Shown: positions 1-11,800 of the stretch, piece by piece
Layout: each line of letters opens with the position of its first letter
Numbering within the stretch: the stretch's first letter is position 1
From: Alopecurus myosuroides
Lineage: Eukaryota; Streptophyta; Magnoliopsida; Poales; Poaceae
Reading direction: 5' to 3'
Assembly (NCBI GenBank): GCA_028641055.1
Contig: CM054063.1
Span: 175,322,697 to 175,386,696, forward strand
DNA: 64,000 nt
Made by a program: the position numbers and the translations under genes
The notes under the pieces: generated by a model
What the model saw: only the letters and a program-made list of their open reading frames with translations
Told to the model about the DNA's origin: nothing
The model's database searches: none

Positions 1-245
1 TCGTAAAGGGCACCTATGTTTTTTTTTAAAACACAACGGGGCACCTATGAGTGTGGGTCTTTGGCTTGCCTGTCCTTTTATCCTCGGTTTGATTCATCTC
101 AAAGCGGCACATGGACCTTTAGCCTCTGCATAGTTATGATGCATGGACCCGATACGAGTCTAGCGGTGTGAAAAACAAAAATAAAAAGATGAATTACATA
201 TCATGATGAGGAATTGTAAAAGCGCCTCAAGAGAAGTAAGTGGAG
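1..245. repeat. dispersed repeat, copy A
   Basis: This stretch shares blocks in the same order with 54030-54340: an 'aacggg-caactat-like' block, then a 'ttttat..ggtttgattcatctcaaag' type block near 90-105, then a 'gcctcRagaRa' block near 220. Copies are diverged, so it is an old repeat rather than a recent duplication. Its class is unknown. No coding frame is convincing. Confidence 0.5.
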
Positions 246-564
246 GGCCGATCCGTAAATTATGTTGGCATTCATGTTTGGATAAAAAGTCCCTCGCCGT
301 ATCTGTCTGGGGATACGAGACAAGATAGGAACACGCCCGCGAGTCGGGCCACATGACTTGTGCTCATCGCCATTGGGGCAACTTGTACCCATATCCCATC
401 AATCCGATCCAAGCATGAGTAGGTCTTTACCTCCCAAGTGAGGGACGAACCTGGGTAAACTGTGCGCCGACCCCTCTTTAAGGCCACCATCGTTAGGCTC
501 CACATCCCGCGTAAGCCACCCCATGGCATCTATCTCCACATTCCGACGATAGTTTGCGCCCACC

Positions 565-1419
565 ATGGGCCCATCGACATCTGGAGTTTACTTCAAGGAG
601 GGTTCCATCATAGACGTCGAGGACCTCGTCTTCGGCACCTATGACAACCGCGATGACCCCGGACACGTCTACAACGCCTACACCATTGGGAGGCTGGGTC
701 GAGGCCCGTTCTCCCACTCGGCCTTGGTACTGTTGGGGACAGCGGTCACGGCCTTCATCGGTGTCATCACCACCGACTACGAGGAAGGCGTTACCAATTC
801 GTGCAACGCCGCCGCTGCCTATGTCAACTTCGGCTCTGCCGACTTGGATGCAAATACGCCCCGAGACGACTGAGACGGCGACTACGCCGGATCCATCCAC
901 CGGGTTCCTGACTACGAGTCATGGGACTCGGCATACATGGCGTCCAGCGGGTCAAGCACACCCGCTGAAGTCTTCACCACCGTGGACCCGACAACCTCCG
1001 ACGGCTACCGCAATAGCAGGGGTGCTGGACCGCATAACCAGTCACGACCGACCGAGGTCGACCTGCTCGACGAGATGGTCACACTGGCCAATTCCAACGA
1101 CCAAGTGTGCTAGCTCAACAAGCTATGTGCAAAGATGCCTCGACATGAGGCCGAGATCCGCCGGAAGGAAGAGCGCATCCGGGCTCAGAGGACGACACTC
1201 TCCTCTGTTGCCAACTACCATAAGGATCGTAAAACCCGCCTCCCCATGGGGGCTTTGGGCTGCGCCCTCGACGACGACTTTGCTTGCGAGGACGAAGATT
1301 TGGAGCGAGAGCGGGAAGTGTCGTGTGTCAAAACGCGGACACTGGGAGAGACCGACGTCCACTCCCCGATTTGTTCGACAGATGGGCGTGGGAGACTCCT
1401 GCTTATGACTCAATGCTGA
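565..1419 (+). pseudogene. decayed coding-like frame, unknown product
   Basis: One frame stays open from an ATG at 565 to a stop at 1417-1419 except for a TGA at about 871-873 and a TAG at about 1111. The N-terminal part has regular secondary-structure-like composition (FKEGSIIDVEDLVFGTYD), and the second part is charged and coiled-coil-like (PRHEAEIRRKEERIRAQ). The frame is GC-rich in third positions, unlike the AT-rich flanks. It could be the gag-like leader of a decayed retroelement or a broken host gene. I do not recognise the family and give no function. Confidence 0.35.
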
Positions 1420-1740
1420 TGAAGAGAAGGAGCACGACACAAAGTACATGTACATGATTTTTACCCAGGTTAATGCCATCGAGATATGGATCGCTACGTT
1501 CTGCATGTCTGATATGGTATTATGGTGGGTGATGAATGTGGGTACAATGATGGATGTGGCGAATTGCTCGGGGAGCAGGGCGCATCCCGGGAGCCCTAAC
1601 TACTTCCCCCTCCTCCTCCTCTTCTTCTCCTTCTATCTTTCTTCTACCTCTGGTGTTCCTACCATGTCTCCTTTTATCTTGAGTGTCTTTACACGCGTCC
1701 GACTGCATGCCTCCCGCATGTCCGGTAGGAGGGGATAATA
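1420..1740. other. non-coding stretch with pyrimidine tract
   Basis: No gene is seen. A C/T-rich tract lies at about 1605-1650. The rest is ordinary mixed sequence. Confidence 0.4.
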
Positions 1741-1926
1741 TGGCTGAAGCCACTGTGTGTATGTGGGGGAGGGGGGGGGGGCGAGCTCAGCACTTTCCTT
1801 CCACGTGCTGCTCCGCACGCCACGGGGCGGCTGCCTCACCCAGGCTGGCGGGCCCTGTCTGGCCTTCTAGCATGCTCTTGTGCCATCCGTTGGACAAGTA
1901 TCAATGGATTTCTCCCCGGGCCTGGT

Positions 1927-2274
1927 GTGGTGCAAGCACCCCTCCCCTTCTCCAGCCTCCCTCGTCGCAGATCTCGCATCTCCTTTCCTCCAGCAGGGCG
2001 TGTGCCGCAACAGGGGAAGAAGAGAAAAAGCAAGAAGACTGCCAAGATGACCGAGCTCGAGTGCTCCTGGGAAGAGCTGAAGGCCGTGGAGGCGTTCTTC
2101 GAGTATGGATGTAGCTTTAAGGCCGTGGAATATCTCCGAGGGGCCTTGGCGGCGGTCCCGAAGCATGCTGTTCGTCCCGCCCAACGAGCTGGATGGACTA
2201 GACATCCGCGCCTTCTCTTATGTCTTTATAGCGGGGCTGGTGCCCCCGATGTCGCGTTTAACATCCTTGGTTAA
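1927..2274 (+). pseudogene. GC-rich coding-like fragment, unknown
   Basis: A frame holds a basic patch (GKKRKSKKTAK) followed by a segment around MTELECSWEELKAVEAFF. A second frame from about 2166 has a segment around LPPNELDGLDIRAFSYVFIAG-like residues, which reminds me of plant retrotransposon-associated proteins, so a frameshift between the two is possible. The homology is uncertain and the reading is fragmentary. It probably belongs to a decayed mobile element. Confidence 0.25.
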
Positions 2275-2640
2275 CAGATCCATTTGATCCCCCAGCCCGC
2301 CAGACTCCTCCAAATCATAATCTTCACAGAGATTTGATGACCTCCTCAGAACCAGGCGATGGAGTCACCCCCTCCCTGGTATCGATATTATTACTCAAGA
2401 AAGTTAAATTCCGGGACTATTCTAAATTCTTTAAATGAGAAATAGACTTTTCTACTTTAGACAGTGAAGACCCTAAAGAGACCCCCCATCTTAGACGCGC
2501 GCTCAAAAATAAAATATTCGAAAAAGTAGTAAATGAAAGGTTTAGGCTCATACCTCAAGCCATGCATCCCGCTGAGCGGCGAGAAGGGACCCCTCTAAGT
2601 AACAGGGACAACAGCAATCGGTTGTCCCCTAATGCGAGAC
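2275..2640. other. no feature seen
   Basis: Mixed-composition sequence without a sustained frame, terminal repeat or RNA-like fold that I can support. Confidence 0.3.
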
Positions 2641-5220
2641 CTAGACCGCAACCCCTGAGGCTGCCGGGTCTGGGATCCCTCCGAATGCCACCACCTCACC
2701 TCGAGATGCCAGTGGAGTAGCCACCGCTTCCGCCTTCAACGAGCCATCCATGGGTCCACCTGACCTACAGAAAATCGGCACCCATTCGCCACACGCGCCG
2801 AATGCCTCCACGATAGTGGCCACCACAAATGCAACGTGAGACCCAGGAGACACACCTGATGGTGCACCCCCAGCCCGCCATTAACCTCAAGTCGCCGTAT
2901 TGAGCTCCTGATGCATCTCTCCATCGATGCACCCATGGTCGGGTCAGCCGTAGTTCGCTCAATTTCCAACAAAGCCCTAGGAGCATCCGATAGAGGAACA
3001 TAAGAAGGAACCACACCTCCTCACCTTCTCCCCTCTTGAACACCAGCTCCCTCTTCTCAATCTCCTGCGTGGCGTCATCACCAAGCGCGGAAAGGAAAGC
3101 ATTCGCGTTGTGTAGTGTTGAAACCGTGGACACATGAGGATCGGAGAGCACTTGATCCGCTAAGCTGATGATCCCATCACCTTTTTTGCTCCGCTGCTGT
3201 CCCTAGAGCCTCCATAACGATTCTGATCACATTATCCACATGCCCATTATCGAAGCCGAATTGTTTACCCAACAACGATGAATAGATTATGCCGAACCTT
3301 TGTGCCACTGATGCACTTGGCCCTTTGGACACCGAGCCCCCACCTTGAGCCTCCATAGGTGCAACTACCCTCGACGCCTCAGTCTTCTCTGTAGATACCA
3401 CATCATTGAGCGTTGTTTTAGCCAAAACATCCCTAAAATCATCTCCCATGTCATCATCATCATCATCTCCATCCTCCTCTTCCTCCTTCTCAGTCATGTG
3501 AACATTATTGCCCCCATAAATGTCCTCTCCTTCGGCCTCAAAAGAAAGCTCATAGAGTCCATCCTTGGTGAACATTGGGAAGGATAGAGGTATATTGGTG
3601 TGATCAAGACACCCCACAAGTATACGTAAGACACTATGCTTTCTTGTATGCACCGTATCAACTTTGAGCGTCATCCCAACGAGAAATCCCACTAACCAAA
3701 GAGCAACATAATCTCAATTGTGCCTTTCTGGAATCCCGGAAACATGCACCCATATTGGCGGAAGAGTATCCACATGCTCAATGTTCTGCGTTCATGAATC
3801 CACCGTCCTCTCGAATGCGTGATTAGGTATTTTGCATTCTCCAAAAACCTTAAACCTCTCAAGCTCTAGCTTAGATGAAAAAACCACCTGAAACACATTC
3901 TAATCCTTCTGCCAAACATCCCAGACAAATCCCTCAGTGGGCACCAGTCTCTGCAGTTGCGTAACTATTTGAGTGATAGACATCTCTCCCCTAGAAATAG
4001 TAATTGACGCCAGACGCACATTGTCAAGCTTAGGGCGGTAGTGCTCTGAAAGAGGCATCCCAAAGAACATAAGTTGCTCATTAGCATAACCGTACATCAA
4101 ATGATGAGGCTTGTGAACTGCAACACCACTGGTCCCTCACAAAGCACACAGAAAGGCTAGGGACAATCCGTCAAAAAATGGCTAGAGGCACCGCACTAGA
4201 AGCATTCAAATTTTCTGCCTTTTTTACTCTTCTTTTGCGTCGTCCCAGCCATCGCGGAAGTTGCTGATTAGCGGAGACCCGGTTTTCACGTTGCACCGTT
4301 GCTGCCACCTGCGGCACTGTAGCACCAACACACCTGGTTGTGGCACAACCTGTCAAGTAGGTCCAGCAGCACCTAGAGCGAGTTGTTGTCCCCCCGACCG
4401 CCCCTTGAGCCCTGACAATTTGCTGGGCGGATCCACCACCATGGCCGTGCCCTCTGTACGAACTCCGACCGACGGTGCAACGACCGATGCATAGCGCAGA
4501 CGACCCGTCCCCCGCCGGTAGCCATTGGGCCGAAACCCTTGGTGCCGAAACCCCCCGTTCCTTGGCCTAATTCCCTCCAACAAAATTGCCATAGCACTGC
4601 CATCCGCGAAAACCTCCAAACCTATTGTTCCTTCCTCTGTTGGCATGGAAGGCACTGCCGGCATTGAAGGCCATCTGCTGCTGACCGACACCGCGACCAT
4701 TGGCCGGCCACTTCTGCCCAGCTCCTCCATCCGGCAACCCCGCCGTCCCACTTGGTCCGCCCTCGAAGAACTGACCACCGCCGGCGCCTGGTTGGAAGCC
4801 ACCACAACCTGCACGGAGTCTAGCTCTGTTCTGTCCGTATCTTCCACGCGCACCGCCATGGTTCGCCATAGCTCTGTCTCCACTCGAATCAGCACCGGCA
4901 GCCTTACGCCACACGAACCCTAGGACCTTTCGGAGTCCCACGTACGATGGAACTAGATTCGATGGTACACATATGTGGGCCGAAACTCCTGGGCTAGACT
5001 TGCCCCTCTGTTTTCCAGTGGGCCTCAAACCGAGACTGCTCGATCTGCAAACATTCGACCGTTCGAATTCAAACTCAAACACCGTCCGATCGATCCACAA
5101 TCCCCGGGGTTCCCATGAACTCCGATCAATGCTGTCGGATTCACGGCACCTCGCCAACGGCGACAAACCACCGTCCATCTCCCGTCATCCCCCGCATCAA
5201 GGGCAAGCATAGTAGGTTCC
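2641..5220 (-). pseudogene. broken zinc-knuckle protein gene, retroelement ORF1-like (DUF4283-type)
   Basis: Read on the minus strand, the order is: a Gly/Arg-rich region with Pro-Gly-Ala-Gly-Gly runs (about 5178-4350); a zinc knuckle of pattern CX2CX4HX4C near 4160-4230 whose coding is interrupted by two stops; an Arg/Ile-rich domain around DNVRLASITISRGEMS (4100-3900); a segment like LPPIWVHVSGIPERHN followed by a stop (about 3770-3710) and VGFLVGMTLKVDTVHTRK (3692 on); then an acidic run of E and D (about 3480). Grass genomes contain many such zinc-knuckle/DUF4283 proteins that resemble LINE ORF1. At least three stops and a frame change break it. The downstream part (3150-2641) reads in other frames. 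The 5' end is unclear. Confidence 0.55.
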
Positions 5221-5258
5221 ATGATGGGGATTTTAAGTTTATGATCCGATATTGAAAT

Positions 5259-5720
5259 CTACGATGGAGATGAACTAGTAGAGAATGAATGCAAATCCCA
5301 GAGAAAAGTCATGGATGCGTACCTCTGTACCTGCCTCTTTAGAACCCTCTTGCACAATCTTGCTGAATCTCCTCGAATGAACCTCGAGTCGTGCGATCTC
5401 GGGGTGGCGCGGATATCCTCCATAGGACCATCATGGAGGTACTTCCCGGCGAGAATGGTCTCATCATCGCCGTCTTCCTCACTCTTCGAGGAATCGTCCT
5501 CACCATCCCCGCAGCAGGGCCCCAAATCGGCCCCCAATGCCGGCTTGAAGCGGAGAGAGCACACCTCCGTGGTCACCCTCCCCCCGATCACCTCCTCAGC
5601 GATCTTCTCTTGACCTACTCCACCGGTTTAAAATCACCAGTGTGTCGTGCGTCCAAGGCATCGCCCTCTTGGTCGCGAGGGAGCGATATCGCCATGTTCA
5701 CCCAATGCTTTTTTTTTGCC
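5259..5720 (-). pseudogene. possible upstream exon of the zinc-knuckle pseudogene
   Basis: On the minus strand an ATG at about 5697 opens a short frame ending near 5620. A second frame (about 5630-5259) carries an acidic middle (GDGEDDSSKSEEDGDDE) and ends with a Ser-rich tail. It lies directly 5' of the zinc-knuckle region and has the same strand and GC-rich character, so it may be the start of the same gene. No domain is recognised. Confidence 0.25.
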
Positions 5721-6285
5721 AAAGAGTGACATAGCTAACCGCTGTCGTTGCAGTTTTCAACATAAATTAGGGATATTGGAAGATATGGAGCGATAATCAA
5801 AGAAATCAAGTGCAGGTCAAATTATTTTGAGAAGTGTCGGTTTGTCCATGGGAGGAGGATCCCATGACGTGGGCAATCCTGCCATTGAGACACTGACATA
5901 TGAGTCCCGCCAGGTGTGGGACCCACCTGTCAGCGACCGAAGGTCAGGGTAAGGCAGTGACGACCACGTGAGAGGATCCGTGTCCTTGTCCATGAGCTTC
6001 GCAACCACAACTTTGAAGCTCACAACATTGCTAAGCACCCTAGTACTCTAGATATAGGTCGCCACCTGTGGCTAGGTGATCCGCATGATATTCATGCTAT
6101 ACCTGTAGAGTGTAGATGTGTTAGCTGGTCAATAAACCTTAGCAGTGTTGTCTAAGAAAAAAGTACTTGCATCGAATAGTAGTTTTAAACTTGCAACTGC
6201 AAAGCTAAAACATTCGCTGCTTTATACTCGTCTGTGTTCATTTCTTTTGAAACTGTTTATACCGTAGAAGTCGCCTACCTATACT
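5721..6285. other. intergenic, no gene seen
   Basis: Mixed sequence. It contains the grass-intergenic style stretch 'gtgggacccacctgtcag' at about 5918. There is no sustained reading frame. Confidence 0.4.
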
Positions 6286-6300
6286 AACTGAGAGTAAAGA

Positions 6301-7382
6301 ACCATAAGCCGAAAATCAACGTCCCACGTCGCCCCCCGCGCGGGCGACGGGGACGAACCCTAGCCGCCATCGCCGGCCAGCCGCAACCCCCTCCCTCCTC
6401 CTCCCTGCCGCTGCCGGATGGCGTCGCCAGGCAAAGCCTGGGCGCTGGCGGGGGATGGGGGCTCCTTCCCCGCTCATGGAGACGGCGCGGGCCGGGTGGC
6501 CATGGCAGGCGGCGAGCTCGGTGAGGGGCACGTCGGCGCGGCTTTTGCTGCGCGGAGACCTTGTGCCAGAGTGCAGACGGGAGGTTGCCACGGACGGCGA
6601 TGGTGACGGCCTGATCTCTGCTAGGATTTCGGGAGACGTCGTAGGGATGGCAGAGGCGGCGGCGCATCAGAATAAGGGTGCTGGAGCTCTATCCTATCTC
6701 GGCAAGGCCACTTGTGGCGGCGCCGGCGAGCTGTTGGCCTGGTATCCTCTCAGATCTGCGGATCTGGGAAGGATGTTCTCTCCGGGCGCGGTCGTTTCTC
6801 CACTCTCCCGTGGAGCTTCGGGAGTCGGAGGGCTGCTGTTGCTGTTTTCTTCCACTCTGTCGGCCGTGGTGGCGAGGGAGTGGAAGGGGATGGTACAACC
6901 GCCTTCCTCGTTAGGGTTGGTTATATGGTCTTTTTTTGAGTTGCGACTGTCGTGTCTTGAAGCTTCTTTCTGCCGGCCATGGTGGCGAGGAGAGGAGGCG
7001 GCTCCACGTGGCGTCGATGGTTGGGACCTACTGCTCGGCAATCTTGGATTGGAGGTTTTGCTTGGTCTTCCCCATCTCCTGCCTACCCGATGGTCTGGAA
7101 AAGTCTCTTAGCTCTCAGTCCTCGGGGTGGGCACTCTTGTGGTATTCAAAGCCTAATGTGGCGAAGGTGGCGGCGGTGACTAGATGGTGTCTGAAGATGT
7201 GCTGCTTCTAGATTCGGTCCATGTACTTGGGTGGTGATGACGAGGACGATGGGCTTGATCGTGATTTGGAAGTACGGTGTGTGGTCTTCTAGGTCCATGT
7301 TGTATTTTATTTTTTATGTGGAGTCGTTTGTAATCGGTTTCGCCTGGATGAAATTCCATTAGTTGTTATCTCAAAAAAAAAA
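6301..7382 (+). mobile_element. non-autonomous poly(A) retroelement (LINE-mobilised)
   Basis: The element has a very GC-rich 5' part with short ORFs (6315-7000) and a T/G-rich 3' part ending in 'tgttatctc' plus an A-run. It is bounded by an imperfect 15-bp target-site duplication: aactgagagtaaaga at 6286-6300 and aactaagagtaaaga at 7383-7397, one mismatch. Duplications of this length plus an A-tail show insertion by LINE-type target-primed reverse transcription. No reverse transcriptase is encoded, so it moved in trans. It could instead be a processed retrocopy of a cellular or LINE-leader transcript. No conserved protein domain is seen in its overlapping GC-rich frames. Confidence 0.7.
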
Positions 7383-7397
7383 AACTAAGAGTAAAGA

Positions 7398-8309
7398 TGC
7401 TAAAAAAAAAAAGATTGCGGAAAGATCGGAAAGGAGGCAAACCAATCCATTTTCTGTGCTTCCGTTTATGAAAATGCAACCGTGAGCAACATGATAGTAT
7501 TATGTAAGCATACAACATCAGAAACATATTAATAATATTCAAATAATTGGCCGAATCATATACAAACAGATAGTATGCGCCGTTTCTAATGGCATGAGCA
7601 AATAAATGCTATTTAAAAAAATAGCAATGGAAGATTTACAGAAGAAAAAGTTTAGTGGTGTAAATTTAATTCTTTCACAGTTGTTTATGCCCTGGTAAAA
7701 TTCGTCCGAGATACAAGACAGAACGTCAGCTAAGGTTCATTTGTTAATTTCCGCTACACTGCTGGTAGAACATGTTGTTCGAAAGACAGAAATCATGGGA
7801 GTTAATATTTTATTGATGTAATTAGCCGATTGTATAGAATGGCTCGTGTAAGAGAACTACAAAAAATCAAGAAGATAGTAGAGTTAGCAAATGCAGGTTA
7901 ATTTTGGACTTCTACTGTTCTCGATTTATGACTTTCCCCATGTTTGAATTAGGCGACATCTACGGTACCTTTTACTACCCATAGGAGATGGCTAGTATGA
8001 AATCAAACTGATGGCTCAGATTAAGCGACGGAGATTAGGCCCAGCAGGCCATCAATTAGGTGTGATATTTCACTTGAGGTAAACTATCATTTGTGATGCA
8101 AAATCTACTCGCCCTAAGTATTACGTAACTTGTACATGAACTTCAGTTTAAAGAAAAGTGCCATTGGCCTCTGCACTGACCGAGGCATCCAAAGTTTTGA
8201 ATGGTCAGATGAATAAACCAAATGTCGAAAAGGGCCGAACAACCGCAATAAGAATTACGTACATGTTACAAAGCTTGTACATAACAAATCCTAGTACTGT
8301 TGAACATAT
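7398..8309. other. intergenic, no gene seen
   Basis: AT-rich sequence up to the CACTA end. No reading frame over 60 codons and no terminal repeats recognised. The last three bases before the transposon plus 8310-8312 form its left flank. Confidence 0.4.
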
Positions 8310-8312
8310 CCA

Positions 8313-8520
8313 CACTGGTAGAAAATAGGCCTATAGTCCCGGTTCGCCAGGGCCAGTAGTCCCGGCCGCGCAACCGGGACTAGATATGCGCGACTAAAGA
8401 CCCCCCTATAGTCGCGCCGCTTACGAACCGGGACTAAAGGCCCGTCCACGTGGACGCCAGGAGTCCGTCGCGGCGGAGGACCTTTAGTCCCGGTTCTTGT
8501 GGCTAACCGGGACTGAAAAC
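8313..8520. repeat. left CACTA terminal repeat and subterminal motif cluster
   Basis: After the terminal repeat come several copies of TAGTCCCGGTT or its complement AACCGGGACTA (at about 8335, 8357, 8371, 8425, 8484 and 8503) with one GTCGCG variant pair. Several are arranged as inverted pairs that would form short hairpins. In En/Spm elements such subterminal motifs bind the TNPA protein. Confidence 0.85.
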
Positions 8521-8639
8521 CTCCTGCGCAGGTTTAGGGTTTTAGGCCCCCTTAAACCTGGTTTCTTTTTAATTTATTTTGTTTTATTTCTTTTATATTT
8601 TATTTTGTGTTTTATTTTAATTTTGATGAAGTTTCAGTA

Positions 8640-8832
8640 CACACATATATATATATATATTTTACGCTACTATATACATGCATATATATATATATGAAAT
8701 TTCAAACAAGAAGAATTCAATATAGGAATATATAATATATATTCAATCTCGGGTGACCATATACAACTTCGAACAAGTTTCTATATACACAATTAAGATA
8801 GATGAGCATACACAACTTCGAACAAGTTTCAA
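8640..8832. repeat. AT microsatellite and short direct repeat in CACTA 3' region
   Basis: TA/CA dinucleotide tracts lie at 8644-8695. A 'acaacttcgaacaagtttc' repeat occurs at about 8763 and again at about 8813. The stretch is the likely 3' untranslated part of the second CACTA gene. Confidence 0.6.
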
Positions 8833-11800
8833 TCTCGGAGATGCATATAAGCATCATCGTCGGTGGACGCATGGTGTTCTCCTTTGGAATCGACGACATG
8901 CCTAAGGAAAAATCCTGCTATTTCCTCTTGAATTGGTCGGAAGCGAGCTTCTGGAGTAAGCGCCCTCCGCAAGTTATTGAGACTCCTCCGCGTGCTCTCG
9001 TCCTTCTTTCTCTCAGAGATTTCTTTCCGTATGTTCTCACAAACATAGTATCCACATATACCGGTCCCCGGTGGCTGCTTATCCACACCACGAACCACAT
9101 TTTTAAATTCTAGCTGATGTTTGAATCCACCGACATGTTCATGTGAGAACCGTCTCCAAACTCTACAGTGCAAATAAAATTAAATGAACAAGGGAGTTAT
9201 TAGCTACTGCATATTAGGAAATGAACAAAAGAGACCGATCGATATAGAGCGGAAATGATTGAAAATAATTACCTTTGCATCATTTTTCTCATGTCGATCC
9301 AAAGATTTGTATCTGAATTCATAGAGTCCATGATAAAAACTGTGGAGCTCTGAAGTTCAATTTTTAGCAGAATCTAGTGGAACCTGCGGACGCGTTACAT
9401 GCGCACAGGCATAACTTATCGATTAGACATACCATGCATGGAGTAAACAAAAGAGAATGGGCACAAGAGAGAAACATTCACCCAAAATGGTAAGGAAATA
9501 GAATATGACTTTTAAGTTCATGCTTTTTAAGAAAATTGTACAAGTCTTTCTCCACGTTTTTGGGGTGATTTTCTAACATAGTTCCATTAATGATTTGTGG
9601 GTCAATGAACCCAACATCATGGATGAGTTTTATTTTGCATTCCCAAATCTTCAACCTGTATAATAGCGTACGCAACAATATAGTTAGGCGCAACTGGTAC
9701 AGTGTAGGCAATGAAGAACGAGATGAGATAGAAATAAATCACTTACAGAACGTAGCAACTCAGGATAGATTTGTCGAGCTCGTGCAGATTGAACAGCTGG
9801 AACAATTCACTCATCTCAACTGGTACAATGTACTTTTTGGTGTGATGCTCCTCTGTAACATCCACATACACAAAGTCTCTGTCGGACCATGATATGAAAT
9901 GTTTGTACCAACGTAGCAGACTTTGCATTAGTGGTGGTAGATCCTTTTCCTGCATAGGCTCGACGAGAGGCCCTTTCTTCTCATATTGTAATGCTACCTC
10001 AGCCATTGGCGCATCGTCCAGGCCTAAAAAGGCACGAAGAGACATACTAGCCTCGGACGCATTTTTCATGGCAGTAGCTACAGTCAATCCCATTGCTGCC
10101 ACAGCTTCTTTGACCTCGGGGTCCTGTTCCGGACCGGCTTTCACTATGAGCGGGGGGATCGATTGTTTACTCTGCATCCCGAGCTGATCAACTTGTTTCC
10201 CGCTTTTTTTCATTTTTTCTTTCTCCTCCGCCAATGCTTTTGCTTGCGTACGAAGTTCATTATCATAGTCTTTAGGCAAATTCTTCTCGGCTTGGGACGG
10301 TGTCGACAAAAAACCCGTAGCCCACTTGTCTACTATCGGAGGGTATACTTCCTTGGGCTTAGGCTCCTTTCGCGCCCGGGCCTTCCATTTCTCAAGGTCA
10401 GTCTTCGCGGCCAATTTGGTTTCATCATCACTAAGTTCCCAAGGCCTTGGGGGGATAGGCTGCAGGATGGATCCGGTACCCGTGTGGTCTAAGGTACATA
10501 AGCCTCCGGGTTAATAGTCCAAGAGCAGGTTCCCTTGCTGTCCGCCCGTTTCTGTTTCTTCGCCGGAGGAGGAATGGGGGGCGATGGCTGCTGCTTATCC
10601 TCCGGAGGAGGAATGGGGGGCGACGACTGCTCCTTATCCGCCGGAGGAGGAATGGGGGGCGACGGCTGCTGCTTATCCGCCGGAGATTGTGGATCGGGGG
10701 ACGGCGTCGAATGGCGTGAAGGAGGCGTAGGTGAACCAGCACCACCACCACCAGCACCTGCACCATCGGAGGGGGGTGGACTTGTTATCCTTGGCGTCTC
10801 GCCTGGAAACACTATGTACTTCTTTTTTCATAGAATGAACTGGCGCTTGACATCTCCAAGTCTTCTCTCCCCTTCGGGTGTAGCTATGTCAATCTCCAGG
10901 TCCTCAAACACTTGGACTATGTCTTCCACCATGACACGAGCATAGCCATATGGAATGGGGTTGTTGTGATGGAGTGCTCCAGGTGTATAGGGTAAAGCAC
11001 TGCCTGTAGCTACCTTCATGGAAATGTTCCCCATGGGATAATGCAGATCACATTCTTTCATCTCCTTTACATCATCCACGGGGTAGTGAGGCTCCGGTGC
11101 ACGACTCTCGATCATCGGTGCATTAGCACCTGCAGAGCGGGGCCTCCGTGGAAGCCACGCTGCTTCTCCGCTGATGCTGGCTTCCGAGATCCGCTGCATG
11201 TTCTTCATGCGGCCCTGCAGCCGCCGCTGTTTCTTTCTCAAGTGTTCCCGCCACGGTCTGCTTCAACTCGCTAACTTCCGTTGCAAGCTTCGACAGAAGA
11301 TCTGCAGCCCGGTCCGTATTTCTCTTACGGCTTCTGTAACAGTACGGGTCACCCTCCTGGGAAAACCCTACTTTCCACGGCAATCTGCCTTTGCCTCGTG
11401 TATGTCCTCAGTGTTCAGGATTCCCGAGGGCATGGGTCAGTTGGTCTCTCTCTCTGTTGAACGTGATCCAGCCCTGTTGAGCTTTGGTCATTGCGTCAAC
11501 AAGGTTTTTTGTGGGAGCAAACGTTTTCTGCCGATGAACACACGCCCCTGTCTCCGGGTCTAGCGATCCCCCATGCCCGTACCACCACATTTTGGCTCTT
11601 TCGTCCCATCCCTCTGTACCGAGATGGATTCCTCTTGCCCTCAGGCCGTCCTCCATCGCCTGCCACTTAGGCGCCGAAACACGGTATCCTCCTGGCCCCA
11701 TAACATGATGGTACTGTTTCTTATCCACGTTAGCCTTATTTTTTTTCGACATTTCCTTGAAATGCTCCGATTTCTTCTGCGTCACAAATTCTGGCCAATC

